Below are positions 1-7,184 of a stretch of DNA of 8,549 nucleotides, one piece after another. A model generated the notes under the pieces. The model had not been told where the DNA came from, searched no databases, and worked only from the letters and a program-made list of their open reading frames with translations. Source of the DNA: Bacteroidota bacterium (GTDB taxonomy: Bacteria > Bacteroidota > Bacteroidia > NORP154); the NCBI GenBank assembly GCA_002401055.1, contig NVRZ01000121.1:1-8549 (forward strand), written 5' to 3'. Within the stretch, counting starts at the first letter, position 1, and the number at the start of each line of letters is the position of its first letter. Both the position numbers and the translations under genes were made by a program.

Positions 1-513
1 GCAGAGGGAATGTTCACATTCACTTTTGAAGGAGCAGATAATTATCGAATTGCCAGTGCCTTGCATATTCCCATAATAACGGGACTCGATAAATCTTTGC
101 AGGGTACAGCAATTCAATACATGAATGAGCGTGGTTTTTGTTCTATTGCATTTGAAGGCGGCCCCTTAGGAGTTGAAAAAAGTGTAAGCATACATGAAGC
201 AGGAGTTTGGTTACTTCTGGAGGCCACGGGGTGCATCGATAAATCACGGATACCTAATTACGAACAACATAGGGCGCTTATGGTGTCAAGCGCAGAAAAC
301 TTCCCGAAAATATCAGAACTTATTTATGTTCACAATATCGTTGCATCAGATCAATTTAAGATGAATCCGGGTTATGTGAATTTTCAAAATATAACGGAAG
401 GAGAAGTCTTAGGGGTTGACGTAAGCGGCGAAGTGCTGTCTCCACACTCCGGATATATAATGATGCCACTCTATCAAACCCTAGGTGATGAAGGGTTCTT
501 TATTACTAGATAA
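1..513 (+). CDS. Succinylglutamate desuccinylase/aspartoacylase family protein, C-terminal part (5' end outside window)
   Basis: The reading frame is open from the first base of the window, so this is the 3' part of a longer gene; the Met at base 10 is probably internal. Members of this M14-related family are zinc-dependent deacylases or carboxypeptidases that hydrolyse N-acyl amino acids or related amides, usually in the cytoplasm. The retained part shows the segment FEGGPLG (bases about 166-186), whose Glu matches the family's general acid/base. After it comes a small C-terminal beta domain with G-E-V/x-L-G, SPHSGYIMMPLYQ and a final GDEGFF, typical of Bacteroidota members. The zinc-binding H-x-x-E and distal His lie in the missing part and cannot be checked. 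The gene ends two bases before the end of the convergent minus-strand gene. The family call is fairly secure; the substrate is unknown. Confidence 0.85.
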   Translation, partial: AEGMFTFTFEGADNYRIASALHIPIITGLDKSLQGTAIQYMNERGFCSIAFEGGPLGVEKSVSIHEAGVWLLLEATGCIDKSRIPNYEQHRALMVSSAENFPKISELIYVHNIVASDQFKMNPGYVNFQNITEGEVLGVDVSGEVLSPHSGYIMMPLYQTLGDEGFFITR

Positions 514-515
514 CA

Positions 516-1895
516 TCAGAAGCGATACCCGATCTTCACGTAAGTATCACTGAAAAACAATTCCCCATCGAAAAAGATTGTCTTTGAATAGGAACCTTCT
601 ACGGTTTCTTCGATTAAATTGTTTGGAATACTATATGACCTTGAGTACTTCTCATACTTTCCATTTGAAAATGACAATACATTGAGAGCCAAGCCAAAAT
701 CACAATATATCTTACATCTTGGCGTCCTAAAGCCTATAACCTGCTGAAATGAGAGAAGGTTTGATTTATCTACGTAAGTATAACTACCACACTCGATACT
801 ATATGCACAATTATTAGAACTATAAGTAAGATTTTTAAAGTTGATCATGGCTTTTCCTCCAGCATATACGTATGGGTTTCGTTTCTTACCTCTATTCGAT
901 TTAGGGATTAGTGGAATGTCATACTGATAGGAAATATTTAACTGTTCCAACTTGAGCAGTTCACTGCCAGAAAAATAAAAGTAGGCCGATTTAACTGATT
1001 TACGATATGATACACTAATCGCCTGACTACGAAGTTTACTATCCGTAATATTTAGCTCAAAAGAGGGAAGCGCTCTGTAAATGAAACCGAAACTGTTCTT
1101 ATACTGATTTTTAGCTTCTAAATCGACGTACGGATACCCTAAGTTTCTATACTGATATTTTCCTATATGCTTCGTACCTAGAAGGCGAAGGGAAATCCCA
1201 AATGACAGTCCGAATAACACGCTTTTGGTCGAGTCATCATGTATTTTAGCTAATCGATCACGGATAATCTTTGAATTACTAAACCTTATTCTTGCGCCAG
1301 TGTAAAATGATATAACCCCGTAATTCATTTCGTTTTCCTCTGTATAGTTCCGCATGCCTCTATAATATTCATATTTTGTACTAGCAACTAGCGAAAATAT
1401 TGAGTTTAGCTTGAATTCTGCGGTTAGCCCCGCCCCCAGCGTAAGCCACTTAGAATATGAATCTCTATCTCTTTCTTTGGATATTGAAAGCCCGGGTTCA
1501 ATGTAAAGCCCGAGAGAGAAAGCGGGTTTATTAATAAAGGGATATTCTAAAATCGTAAATATCTGAGTTAATTGTACCTGAGAAGATTGTCGTTCATACA
1601 TTGGATAGACGGTCTTTCCTGGAGACTCAATTAATTTTTCTGATAAACCGATTCCGTACATTAGAAACTTTCCCTGACGCATAATTCTTAGTCTTTTTGG
1701 AGTATAAAACGAGGAGTACATAGTACTGGTACTGTAAGTTCCATACCTGAGAAGATCACTTTCGGTAACATAATAAGCTCCAATAGAGATATCGACCACA
1801 GTGTGCGCTTTGAAATTGCTCGAATCGGATCGAGGTACAGAACAGGCGCTTGAACTAATATAAAAAATGAAGAAGGCAAAAAAGAACCGTTTCAT
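516..1895 (-). CDS. Uncharacterised exported outer-membrane beta-barrel protein
   Basis: I do not recognise a named family for this 459-residue protein. It starts MKRFFF followed by a hydrophobic, aromatic-rich stretch ending SSSAC (Cys18), which could be a signal peptide or a poorly conserved lipobox. The rest is a succession of short amphipathic strands with alternating hydrophobic and aromatic residues. Examples lie near residues 32-42, 127-137, 145-160, 190-206, 226-241 and 340-352. The last strand ends KIGYRF with a C-terminal Phe, as expected for a substrate of the outer-membrane barrel assembly machinery. Tyr and Ser are abundant. It follows the secreted esterase gene after 51 bases, and a hairpin lies three bases before its ATG. 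Its 3' end faces the convergent deacylase gene with only two bases between them. Barrel topology is my inference from strand pattern; no function can be given. Confidence 0.72.
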   Translation of the reverse strand: MKRFFFAFFIFYISSSACSVPRSDSSNFKAHTVVDISIGAYYVTESDLLRYGTYSTSTMYSSFYTPKRLRIMRQGKFLMYGIGLSEKLIESPGKTVYPMYERQSSQVQLTQIFTILEYPFINKPAFSLGLYIEPGLSISKERDRDSYSKWLTLGAGLTAEFKLNSIFSLVASTKYEYYRGMRNYTEENEMNYGVISFYTGARIRFSNSKIIRDRLAKIHDDSTKSVLFGLSFGISLRLLGTKHIGKYQYRNLGYPYVDLEAKNQYKNSFGFIYRALPSFELNITDSKLRSQAISVSYRKSVKSAYFYFSGSELLKLEQLNISYQYDIPLIPKSNRGKKRNPYVYAGGKAMINFKNLTYSSNNCAYSIECGSYTYVDKSNLLSFQQVIGFRTPRCKIYCDFGLALNVLSFSNGKYEKYSRSYSIPNNLIEETVEGSYSKTIFFDGELFFSDTYVKIGYRF

Positions 1896-1924
1896 TTCAA
1901 GGTATTGCAGTGGAATACCTTCAA
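1896..1924 (-). promoter_or_regulatory. Inverted repeat (possible mRNA hairpin) abutting a start codon
   Basis: AAGGTATT (1899-1906) and AATACCTT (1914-1921) are perfect 8-base inverted copies around a 7-base loop. Two more pairs (1896-1897 with 1923-1924) can form beyond one mismatch. On the minus-strand transcript the core stem ends three bases before the ATG of the beta-barrel gene, where a ribosome would bind, and it lies 25 bases past the stop of the upstream esterase gene. It could limit translation of the barrel gene or pause or end transcription from the upstream operon. No U-run follows directly, so a classical intrinsic terminator is less likely. Confidence 0.5.
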
Positions 1925-1946
1925 CGGCTATCTCATAGTTATATTG

Positions 1947-3092
1947 CTAGAGTTTAACCAGTAGTGATTTGTAGGTATATTGTTTGGATACAGCTTTTAT
2001 AAGATAGGTTCCTCTGGGAATATCAGCTAGGTTAATCTGAATTTTGGTATTGGTGGTTTCCACTTTAATGGAGCCCAATGATTTGCCCAGCAAATCGTAT
2101 AATTGGAAGGTTTCGATATCTTTGGGAATGTTCATAAGCGTAACTATATCCGTAAAAGGATTTGGATAAACTCTTATTTCTTCTTTTCTCCTTGTTAGGT
2201 CGCTACTAGAAGCAGGAGGTGGAGTATATGGTAATTTGTGTTTCTTGAAAAAGAGCCACGCTTCGCCGCTTCCGTCAATGTCCTGATTCGTTACAGCAAT
2301 TATATAGGACACACCGGGCCAGGTATGCTCTCCACCTATTATCTTAAACAGTACCACTTCTGTCGAATCATCGCAGGGTCCATAGTAGTATTTTTCCACG
2401 GTGCTTCCATCCAGCGTGTCGATGTCAGGAATAATGGTAGTATCTGGAGTGGAGGGACAGTTGTTGTTTTGCACCCACCAGGCAATTCCAGTTTCAACTG
2501 CGGTGTTTCCAAAGGTGCCGTTGTAGGCAACAGTTGGATCAGCAGTGCCATGCATGTGCAAGATAGGAACCGGCCGGTCTGTTTGACAAGCATTGTAAAC
2601 ACTATCTGACATAACACCAGTTACCGAGGCTATGGCTGCGATCTTGTTCTCCAATTCACAAGCCAGTCTGTAACTCATATATCCACCATTCGACATACCA
2701 CAGGCATACACCATCAAAGTGTCGATGCTGTAATTCTTGGCCATGGTATCTATAAGAGCAGATATAAAGGTTACATCGTTTATGCCAGGATTATAAGACC
2801 ATGTTTGTCCTGAGTTCCAGGAATTTGAAACTCCATTCGGATATACAACTATAAAATTAGCTGTGTCGGCCACTGCGTCCATCTCGGCGTAAAATTGCTC
2901 TTGGATAGCATCCGATCCGTAGCCATGCATATTGATTATAAGTGGATACGAGTTAGAATCTGAGTAGGAAGGGGGAAGGTGTACAATGTATGATCTTGAA
3001 ACAGAGTTGTGATCAAATGAAAAGGTTTGCGCATTTGAATAAGATAATTGTAGCAGCATAACGCAGACTACTATCGCTTTTGGTGTTCTCAT
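1947..3092 (-). CDS. Secreted PHB-depolymerase/feruloyl-esterase-like hydrolase (LpqC family) with T9SS sorting domain
   Basis: This 381-residue alpha/beta-hydrolase belongs to the esterase PHB-depolymerase group, whose members cleave polyhydroxyalkanoate or feruloyl/acetyl esters outside the cell. Residues 1-22 form a signal peptide ending SNAQ. HGYGSD (56-61) fits the oxyanion-hole loop. GMSNGG (132-137) carries the nucleophile Ser134, HGTAD (181-185) gives the acid Asp185, and GGEHTWPG (253-260) gives His256, so the triad is intact. A linker near 289-300 (PPP, SSS) leads to a type IX secretion C-terminal domain with VYPNPF (308-313), LYDLLGKSLG and GTYLIKA. A start 30 bases upstream is open, but the ATG at 3092 is preferred: it overlaps the TGA of the PaaY-like gene as ATGA, which suggests translational coupling, and it gives a cleaner signal peptide. 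The exact substrate (PHB, feruloyl or acetyl ester) is not decided by sequence. Confidence 0.9.
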   Translation of the reverse strand: MRTPKAIVVCVMLLQLSYSNAQTFSFDHNSVSRSYIVHLPPSYSDSNSYPLIINMHGYGSDAIQEQFYAEMDAVADTANFIVVYPNGVSNSWNSGQTWSYNPGINDVTFISALIDTMAKNYSIDTLMVYACGMSNGGYMSYRLACELENKIAAIASVTGVMSDSVYNACQTDRPVPILHMHGTADPTVAYNGTFGNTAVETGIAWWVQNNNCPSTPDTTIIPDIDTLDGSTVEKYYYGPCDDSTEVVLFKIIGGEHTWPGVSYIIAVTNQDIDGSGEAWLFFKKHKLPYTPPPASSSDLTRRKEEIRVYPNPFTDIVTLMNIPKDIETFQLYDLLGKSLGSIKVETTNTKIQINLADIPRGTYLIKAVSKQYTYKSLLVKL

Positions 3093-3709
3093 TTTTCTTG
3101 ATTTAATTGTTGTTCTTTCCACGGTTTATAATCTGATAAAGGTTCCCCAATATTTTTGCTTCCATCAGGACTAGACCTCAATGGACTTGTTGGTTTGAGT
3201 GTTTCGTAAAGTTCTTTTGGAAGTGATTTGTATAACTCAGTTCCTTCGGATTTCCACTCAACCATTTCTTCACTAACGTCCTTTACTATTTTCGCAGGAT
3301 TGCCTACTACTATTTTTCTATCTGGTATTCTCATATTTTCGGGCACCAAGCAAAGCGCTCCCACAATGCTATCCTCCCCGACATAAGCATTGTCCATTAC
3401 TACTGCATTCATACCAATTAAGGCGTTTTTACCAATACTTGCGCCATGAATAATTGCCCCATGCCCGATGTGGGCACCTTTTTGAAGTGTAACGGTTACC
3501 CCGGGAAACATGTGGATGGTACAATTCTCTTGGACGTTGCACCCATCTTCTATAATAATACGTCCCCAATCACCACGAAGTGCTGCACCTGGCCCAATGT
3601 AAACATTGGCACCAATAACGACATCTCCTGTGATGGTGGCATTTGGGTGTATAAATGCACTTTCATGGATTACAGGTTTATAACCTTTAAACTCAAAGAT
3701 ATTAGCCAT
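3089..3709 (-). CDS. PaaY/CaiE-like gamma-carbonic-anhydrase-fold hexapeptide-repeat protein
   Basis: This 206-residue protein has a left-handed parallel beta-helix built from hexapeptide repeats (residues about 20-125, e.g. TITGDVVIGANVYIGPGAALRGD), followed by an alpha-helical tail. The three expected zinc ligands are present: His66 in CTIH, His83 in GHG and His88 in IIHG, with the 5-residue spacing seen in gamma-class carbonic anhydrases. From memory it resembles E. coli PaaY throughout, including LRGDxGRI, ALIGMNAVVMD, VGNPAK and the late EExxWKxxGTxxY segment. PaaY acts as a metal-dependent thioesterase that removes a dead-end CoA ester in phenylacetate breakdown. No other paa gene is visible here, so another CoA-thioesterase or carbonic-anhydrase-like role is possible. 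It starts 27 bases after the SRPBCC gene, and its TGA overlaps the ATG of the esterase gene, so it is very likely in the same operon. Confidence 0.88.
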   Translation of the reverse strand: MANIFEFKGYKPVIHESAFIHPNATITGDVVIGANVYIGPGAALRGDWGRIIIEDGCNVQENCTIHMFPGVTVTLQKGAHIGHGAIIHGASIGKNALIGMNAVVMDNAYVGEDSIVGALCLVPENMRIPDRKIVVGNPAKIVKDVSEEMVEWKSEGTELYKSLPKELYETLKPTSPLRSSPDGSKNIGEPLSDYKPWKEQQLNQEK

Positions 3710-3736
3710 GATGTAAAGATGGGAATAAATTGGGTT

Positions 3737-4309
3737 CTAGGAGCCCATCAGCCAACGCATTAATAAGTTTCCTTGCTTTTCTTCCGTGGATTCTATGACG
3801 TTTTTTAGCTTTTCATAATCTGCCTGTGTCTTTTCTGCGAAGTAGGATTTGAAAAGAGGGAACAAAGATTTGAAGAATATATTTTTACCAATTATCCTGT
3901 TATTCACTACAATAGTGGTACTTGATCCGATTTGTTCGAATCTAATTTCTACGTATGTAGTCAAAACATCATTTTCCAATTTAAACGCAAAGAGCTTGTC
4001 CAATTCATACGCTGTGATTTCTTCAATCATGGTAATTTCTTCGCCATGTTCTTCGATAGTGAGCGCCCATTTGCTTCCAACTTCATTTGGAAATCCACTT
4101 ACATGGCTAATTTTTTTGAAGCCCGTTACCCAATCCTTTAATTTATTGGGATTGTTAAAAACCAGAAACGAATGTTCAATGGGTTTGTTAACCAATACTT
4201 TATTCTCAAAGCTTACTTCTGGATAAATAAACCCAAGAGATAGGAAGGCTATACTGAGTATAGCAATAGTTGCAAGGATGTATTTTATTGCTTTGATGAG
4301 CGTGCTCAA
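3737..4309 (-). CDS. Membrane-anchored SRPBCC (START/polyketide cyclase-like) family protein
   Basis: This 190-residue protein has one N-terminal membrane segment (residues about 8-29, after K6 and K9) and then a SRPBCC-type helix-grip domain. Features of the domain are VNKPIEHSFLVFNNPNKLKDWVTGF, a G-S-K-W-x-L strand, long central beta strands (residues 92-137), and a C-terminal helix containing FKSYFAEKTQADYEKLKNVIE. The fold forms a hydrophobic ligand pocket; no specific ligand can be inferred. The start is unusual: no ATG or GTG occurs in frame before residue 94, and the only good candidate is a TTG at 4309. That TTG directly precedes the charged and membrane segment, so I take it as the start. 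The gene lies 18 bases after the methyltransferase stop and in the same frame, and 27 bases before the PaaY-like gene, in a tight operon-like run. Confidence 0.78.
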   Translation of the reverse strand: MSTLIKAIKYILATIAILSIAFLSLGFIYPEVSFENKVLVNKPIEHSFLVFNNPNKLKDWVTGFKKISHVSGFPNEVGSKWALTIEEHGEEITMIEEITAYELDKLFAFKLENDVLTTYVEIRFEQIGSSTTIVVNNRIIGKNIFFKSLFPLFKSYFAEKTQADYEKLKNVIESTEEKQGNLLMRWLMGS

Positions 4310-4327
4310 ATATTTAGGACTACAATT

Positions 4328-5125
4328 TTATGAATCTTTTTTCTTTCGTCCTGCTTTTAAATACAAATCCCACGAAATTTCTTTTTTGTGAAACTTATAT
4401 CCCCACGCTGATATTAAATCTTCCATAATATGGTCGAGAGGATTCGAATTGGTTGCCTCGATGTATCGTTGAACTGATGACCAAGTCATCAAATAATTTA
4501 CCGTTTCCTCTAAATTCCACATCACCCTACTTTCAAATTTGGGCGCAGTTATCTCTGCAAATGGGAAATGCAATGATTTGTACTTGTCTACTGCTAGCTT
4601 GGTTTCTTTCGGCCAATAATCTTTTAGCAAGCCAAAAGCGAATCCCATCATAATATCGTTGATTTTTTTTTCTGCCTTGCTGTCGGCGTAGCTCCACACA
4701 AAGATAATCCCATCATCCTTGAGCACTCTGTTAACTTCTTTGTAAAATTTTGTCAAGTCAAGCCAGTGAACCGCTGTAGCCACCGTAATTACGTCAACCG
4801 ATTCATCATCCAGACCACTGTCTTCAGCGGAAGTGATACGGTATTCAACTCTCTCGCATTTGTGTGCATTTTTTATTTGATTAGCGCTGGCGTCTGTGGC
4901 AATAACTTTTTTAAAATGGTTTACCAAAGAAAGAGCCGCCTGACCATTTCCTGTGGCGCAATCCCAGGCCACATCATGGCTTGACGCTTGAGATGAGATG
5001 AAATCGAATAATTCATCCGGATAATTGGGTCGCGCGGTAGAGTAGGTTCTGGACTGCTTTGAAAAGAAATCGTTAAAAGACTCAATGCGCTCGCCTTGCG
5101 ATTTTTCTGAAGTAACAGTTTTCAT
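4328..5125 (-). CDS. Class I SAM-dependent methyltransferase
   Basis: This 265-residue cytoplasmic protein has a Rossmann-type SAM-binding domain. Motif I is VAWDCATGNGQAA (residues 52-64), the acidic residue ending beta2 is Asp78 in IATDAS, and motif II with its neighbour is DVITVATAVHWLD (111-123). RVLKDDGIIFVWSY (133-146) matches the strand that follows the helix of VLKPGG-type enzymes. The N-terminal FxxQSRTYSTARPNYP is typical of the trans-aconitate-methyltransferase-like/Methyltransf_11 subgroup, where it covers the active site. These enzymes methylate small molecules; the acceptor here is unknown. The ATG at 5125 is the first reasonable start, with AAGG six bases upstream as a possible weak ribosome site. 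It is likely the first or second gene of the operon that continues through the SRPBCC, PaaY-like and esterase genes. Confidence 0.9.
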   Translation of the reverse strand: MKTVTSEKSQGERIESFNDFFSKQSRTYSTARPNYPDELFDFISSQASSHDVAWDCATGNGQAALSLVNHFKKVIATDASANQIKNAHKCERVEYRITSAEDSGLDDESVDVITVATAVHWLDLTKFYKEVNRVLKDDGIIFVWSYADSKAEKKINDIMMGFAFGLLKDYWPKETKLAVDKYKSLHFPFAEITAPKFESRVMWNLEETVNYLMTWSSVQRYIEATNSNPLDHIMEDLISAWGYKFHKKEISWDLYLKAGRKKKDS

Positions 5126-5170
5126 CGACCTTAAAATTAACGAAAATGTGGCCTTTATGAAGGGAAAGTC

Positions 5171-6340
5171 TTAATTGGTAGTGAGTATAACTTTTCGGGT
5201 TACTCGTTTACCTTCGGTATTATAAATTGCTACAAAAAATACTCCTGAACCAAGCGAAGACAGATCCACTCTATATCTGGTGTCTTTATCAAAGCTTAGT
5301 ACTGATTGTCCAATAATATTATAAACTTCCAATTTACTACCACCAGGCAAATTTTTAATGTACAGGTAACCGTTTGTTGGATTGGGATATATTGAAATGC
5401 TTTCGTCTTGCCCGATTTTAGCCATACCGGAAGGGATGCCTGTGCAGGCCAAAGGATAATTGCTTACAACATTCCAAACGATCTCTTGCATTTTAAGTGC
5501 TGTAGCTGTACTAACAGGTTCATACAGAAAATTGTCTTCGTCATAGCACATATTGGTCACTCCAGTTGGGTCCACACCATACATGGTCGAATAATATACC
5601 AACGACTGGAAATAAGTTCCAAAATCATTTAGATGAGAAATAATGTTTGACGAGTCAATTGCCATTCGGAATATGTCCGTCCAGTCGGTAAAACCAGGTA
5701 TTACACCGGCTTCAATGCTATCCGTAAGAGCAATGAGGGCATTACCAACAGGTATAATGCACATATCATTTCCACTTTGCAATAGATTGACTGAGTCGAC
5801 AACTTCAATGTACAAAGCCTCTTCAGACATAATTTCGTTTTTCCAATCTTGATAGGCAGTGGTGCTGTTCGAATCAAATTCTACCCAGAGCTGTATAAAG
5901 AATGTTTTGGCGTTGGGATTGCTGTTTTGAGCCATGTCATTGTACCACCCAGCTACCTCCGTAGTACGGTAGTTGCAACCCCAATTTGTAGAGTTCTTTA
6001 CTTCGGTTAGAGGAAGCAAATCCATCATAGCCACGACATCATATGTTCCCGTTTGTATTTCTGTCCAGCTGTTAGAGCCTATAATAAAGTTAGTGGAGTC
6101 GTGCCAATCCCAGTTTTGTGAAAGACAAGCTCCCCAGATTAGCTGGTGATCGAAGGTATTGATGTTTCCTGCGCTTGCCGCGAGGTCATCAATCATATTT
6201 GGAACCTGCAAGCCGCACGCACTGTGTCCGATGTAATAGATCTTTTTTGATTGTTGTTGAGCGGTTGTCAAATGCACAGAAAACGCATAAATAAATGGGA
6301 TAAGAATAAAATATCGGACATTAATCTGTACTAATTTCAT
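5171..6340 (-). CDS. Secreted SGNH-like protein with T9SS sorting domain
   Basis: From the ATG at 6340 the protein has 389 residues. Residues 1-28 form a signal peptide ending TTAQ. An open frame runs 111 bases further upstream, but that extension would put the signal sequence internally, so it is rejected. The central domain begins KIYYIGHSACGLQVPNMI (residues 33-50), resembling block I of SGNH/GDSL hydrolases with Ser40 as candidate nucleophile. LIWGACL (68-73) may supply a block II Gly. SHLNDFGTYF (235-244) resembles block V with His236. The residue three before that His is Ile, not the usual Asp, so activity is uncertain. Residues about 314-389 form a type IX sorting domain with ISIYPNPTNGYLYI, VYNIIGQSV and GVFFVAIY. 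It probably acts at the cell surface or outside on an ester or carbohydrate modification; that is inference. It stands 167 bases from msrA and 45 from the methyltransferase. Confidence 0.8.
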   Translation of the reverse strand: MKLVQINVRYFILIPFIYAFSVHLTTAQQQSKKIYYIGHSACGLQVPNMIDDLAASAGNINTFDHQLIWGACLSQNWDWHDSTNFIIGSNSWTEIQTGTYDVVAMMDLLPLTEVKNSTNWGCNYRTTEVAGWYNDMAQNSNPNAKTFFIQLWVEFDSNSTTAYQDWKNEIMSEEALYIEVVDSVNLLQSGNDMCIIPVGNALIALTDSIEAGVIPGFTDWTDIFRMAIDSSNIISHLNDFGTYFQSLVYYSTMYGVDPTGVTNMCYDEDNFLYEPVSTATALKMQEIVWNVVSNYPLACTGIPSGMAKIGQDESISIYPNPTNGYLYIKNLPGGSKLEVYNIIGQSVLSFDKDTRYRVDLSSLGSGVFFVAIYNTEGKRVTRKVILTTN

Positions 6341-6507
6341 GAGTACAGAAGTATAGTTGTTTTTCAAAATCATGGCCCAATTATGTAATGTGATTAATAT
6401 ACCCACGAAGTTAAGTCCGGTAATTTGACACCCATAGTAAAAATACGACAACTTTTGCTAAGCCTGTAAAAAGCTAAAACAGTGCATTAATCCTTCAGGC
6501 AGAAGTC

Positions 6508-7155
6508 TTATTTAAGTTTATCCTTAAAAGCTTCCCTGAATTTATCCAATTTGGGTTGGATAACATAAGTGCAGTACGAGGCAGAAGGGTTATTTGCGTA
6601 GTATTCTTGGTGTGCTTTATCCGCCTCATAAAACCTAGTGAACGCGGTTATTTCAGTTATAATAGGACCGTTCCATGCACCTGTAGCATCTAGTTGCCGC
6701 ATATATTGTTCGGCAATTATCTTTTGTTCTTCTGAATGATAGAATACAGCAGATCTGTATTGCGTGCCCTGATCGTTTCCTTGCTGGTTTAGCGTGGTTG
6801 GGTCATGGGTTTGCCAAAATACCATTAAGAGTTCACCGAATGATATAGTTGCCGGGTCATATTCTATTTGGCATACTTCCGCATGGCCCGTCTTTCCCGA
6901 AATAACCTGATTATAAGAAGGGTTATCAACAGTTCCGCCTGAAAAACCTGAGATTACCGATTTCACTCCTTTTAATTCTTCAAACACCGCCTCTACACAC
7001 CAGAAACATCCAGCTCCAAAGGTCACTACTTCCAGATTATTCTGTGGCTCCTCCATCTTATTTTCTCTGATATCCGTTGTTGTTTGTTCGGCGCACGAAG
7101 TTGTGGCAAAAATCCCTAAAACACAAATTCCAATAGAGATAAACAGTTGTTTCAT
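6508..7155 (-). CDS. msrA: Peptide-methionine (S)-S-oxide reductase MsrA, exported lipoprotein form
   Basis: MsrA reduces methionine-S-sulfoxide, free or in proteins, back to methionine, using Cys chemistry recycled by thioredoxin-like donors. The signature FGAGCFWCVE is at residues 46-55 with catalytic Cys50. The family segments GFSGGTVDNPSYNQV, GHAEVCQIEYDP, FWQTHDPTTLNQQGNDQGTQYRSAVFY and HQEYYANNP follow in order. Cys195 in SYC, before the C-terminal PKLDKF, is the likely resolving residue. The domain is full length. It is preceded by a hydrophobic N-terminus ending ATTSC (Cys21) and a polar linker, suggesting a lipoprotein that works in the periplasm or at the outer membrane. The -3 position of the lipobox is Thr, which is not ideal. 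I use the ATG at 7155 (215 residues); a GTG two codons upstream (7161) is possible. No msrB lies nearby. Confidence 0.96.
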   Translation of the reverse strand: MKQLFISIGICVLGIFATTSCAEQTTTDIRENKMEEPQNNLEVVTFGAGCFWCVEAVFEELKGVKSVISGFSGGTVDNPSYNQVISGKTGHAEVCQIEYDPATISFGELLMVFWQTHDPTTLNQQGNDQGTQYRSAVFYHSEEQKIIAEQYMRQLDATGAWNGPIITEITAFTRFYEADKAHQEYYANNPSASYCTYVIQPKLDKFREAFKDKLK

Positions 7156-7184
7156 TTTCACAGTAATATTGAATTGTTACCACA

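Noticed and set aside
486..518. TGATG/CATCA inverted repeat at the convergent gene ends
   Set aside because: Only five pairs around a 23-base loop and no adjoining T-run; too weak for a terminator.
1688..1879. 63-residue minus-strand open frame inside the beta-barrel gene
   Set aside because: It overlaps the signal and first strands of the barrel gene in another frame and shows no domain or start context; it is a shadow.
2238..2617. Open frames of 123 (plus) and 92 (minus) residues inside the esterase gene
   Set aside because: Both overlap the region coding the esterase core with its catalytic Ser and Asp. They have biased, low-complexity or odd composition and no recognisable domain.
3093..3122. 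Ten-residue upstream extension of the esterase (Met at 3122)
   Set aside because: The ATG at 3092 overlaps the preceding stop as ATGA and gives a better signal peptide; the extension adds charged residues before it.
6341..6451. 37-residue upstream extension of the SGNH-like protein
   Set aside because: It would bury the signal peptide behind a hydrophobic, unrelated segment; the stretch is better read as the intergenic leader.
6452..6507. Possible terminator after msrA (CTTC-5-GAAG and CTGT/ACAG pairings)
   Set aside because: Stems of four pairs without a following U-run on the minus-strand transcript are not convincing.
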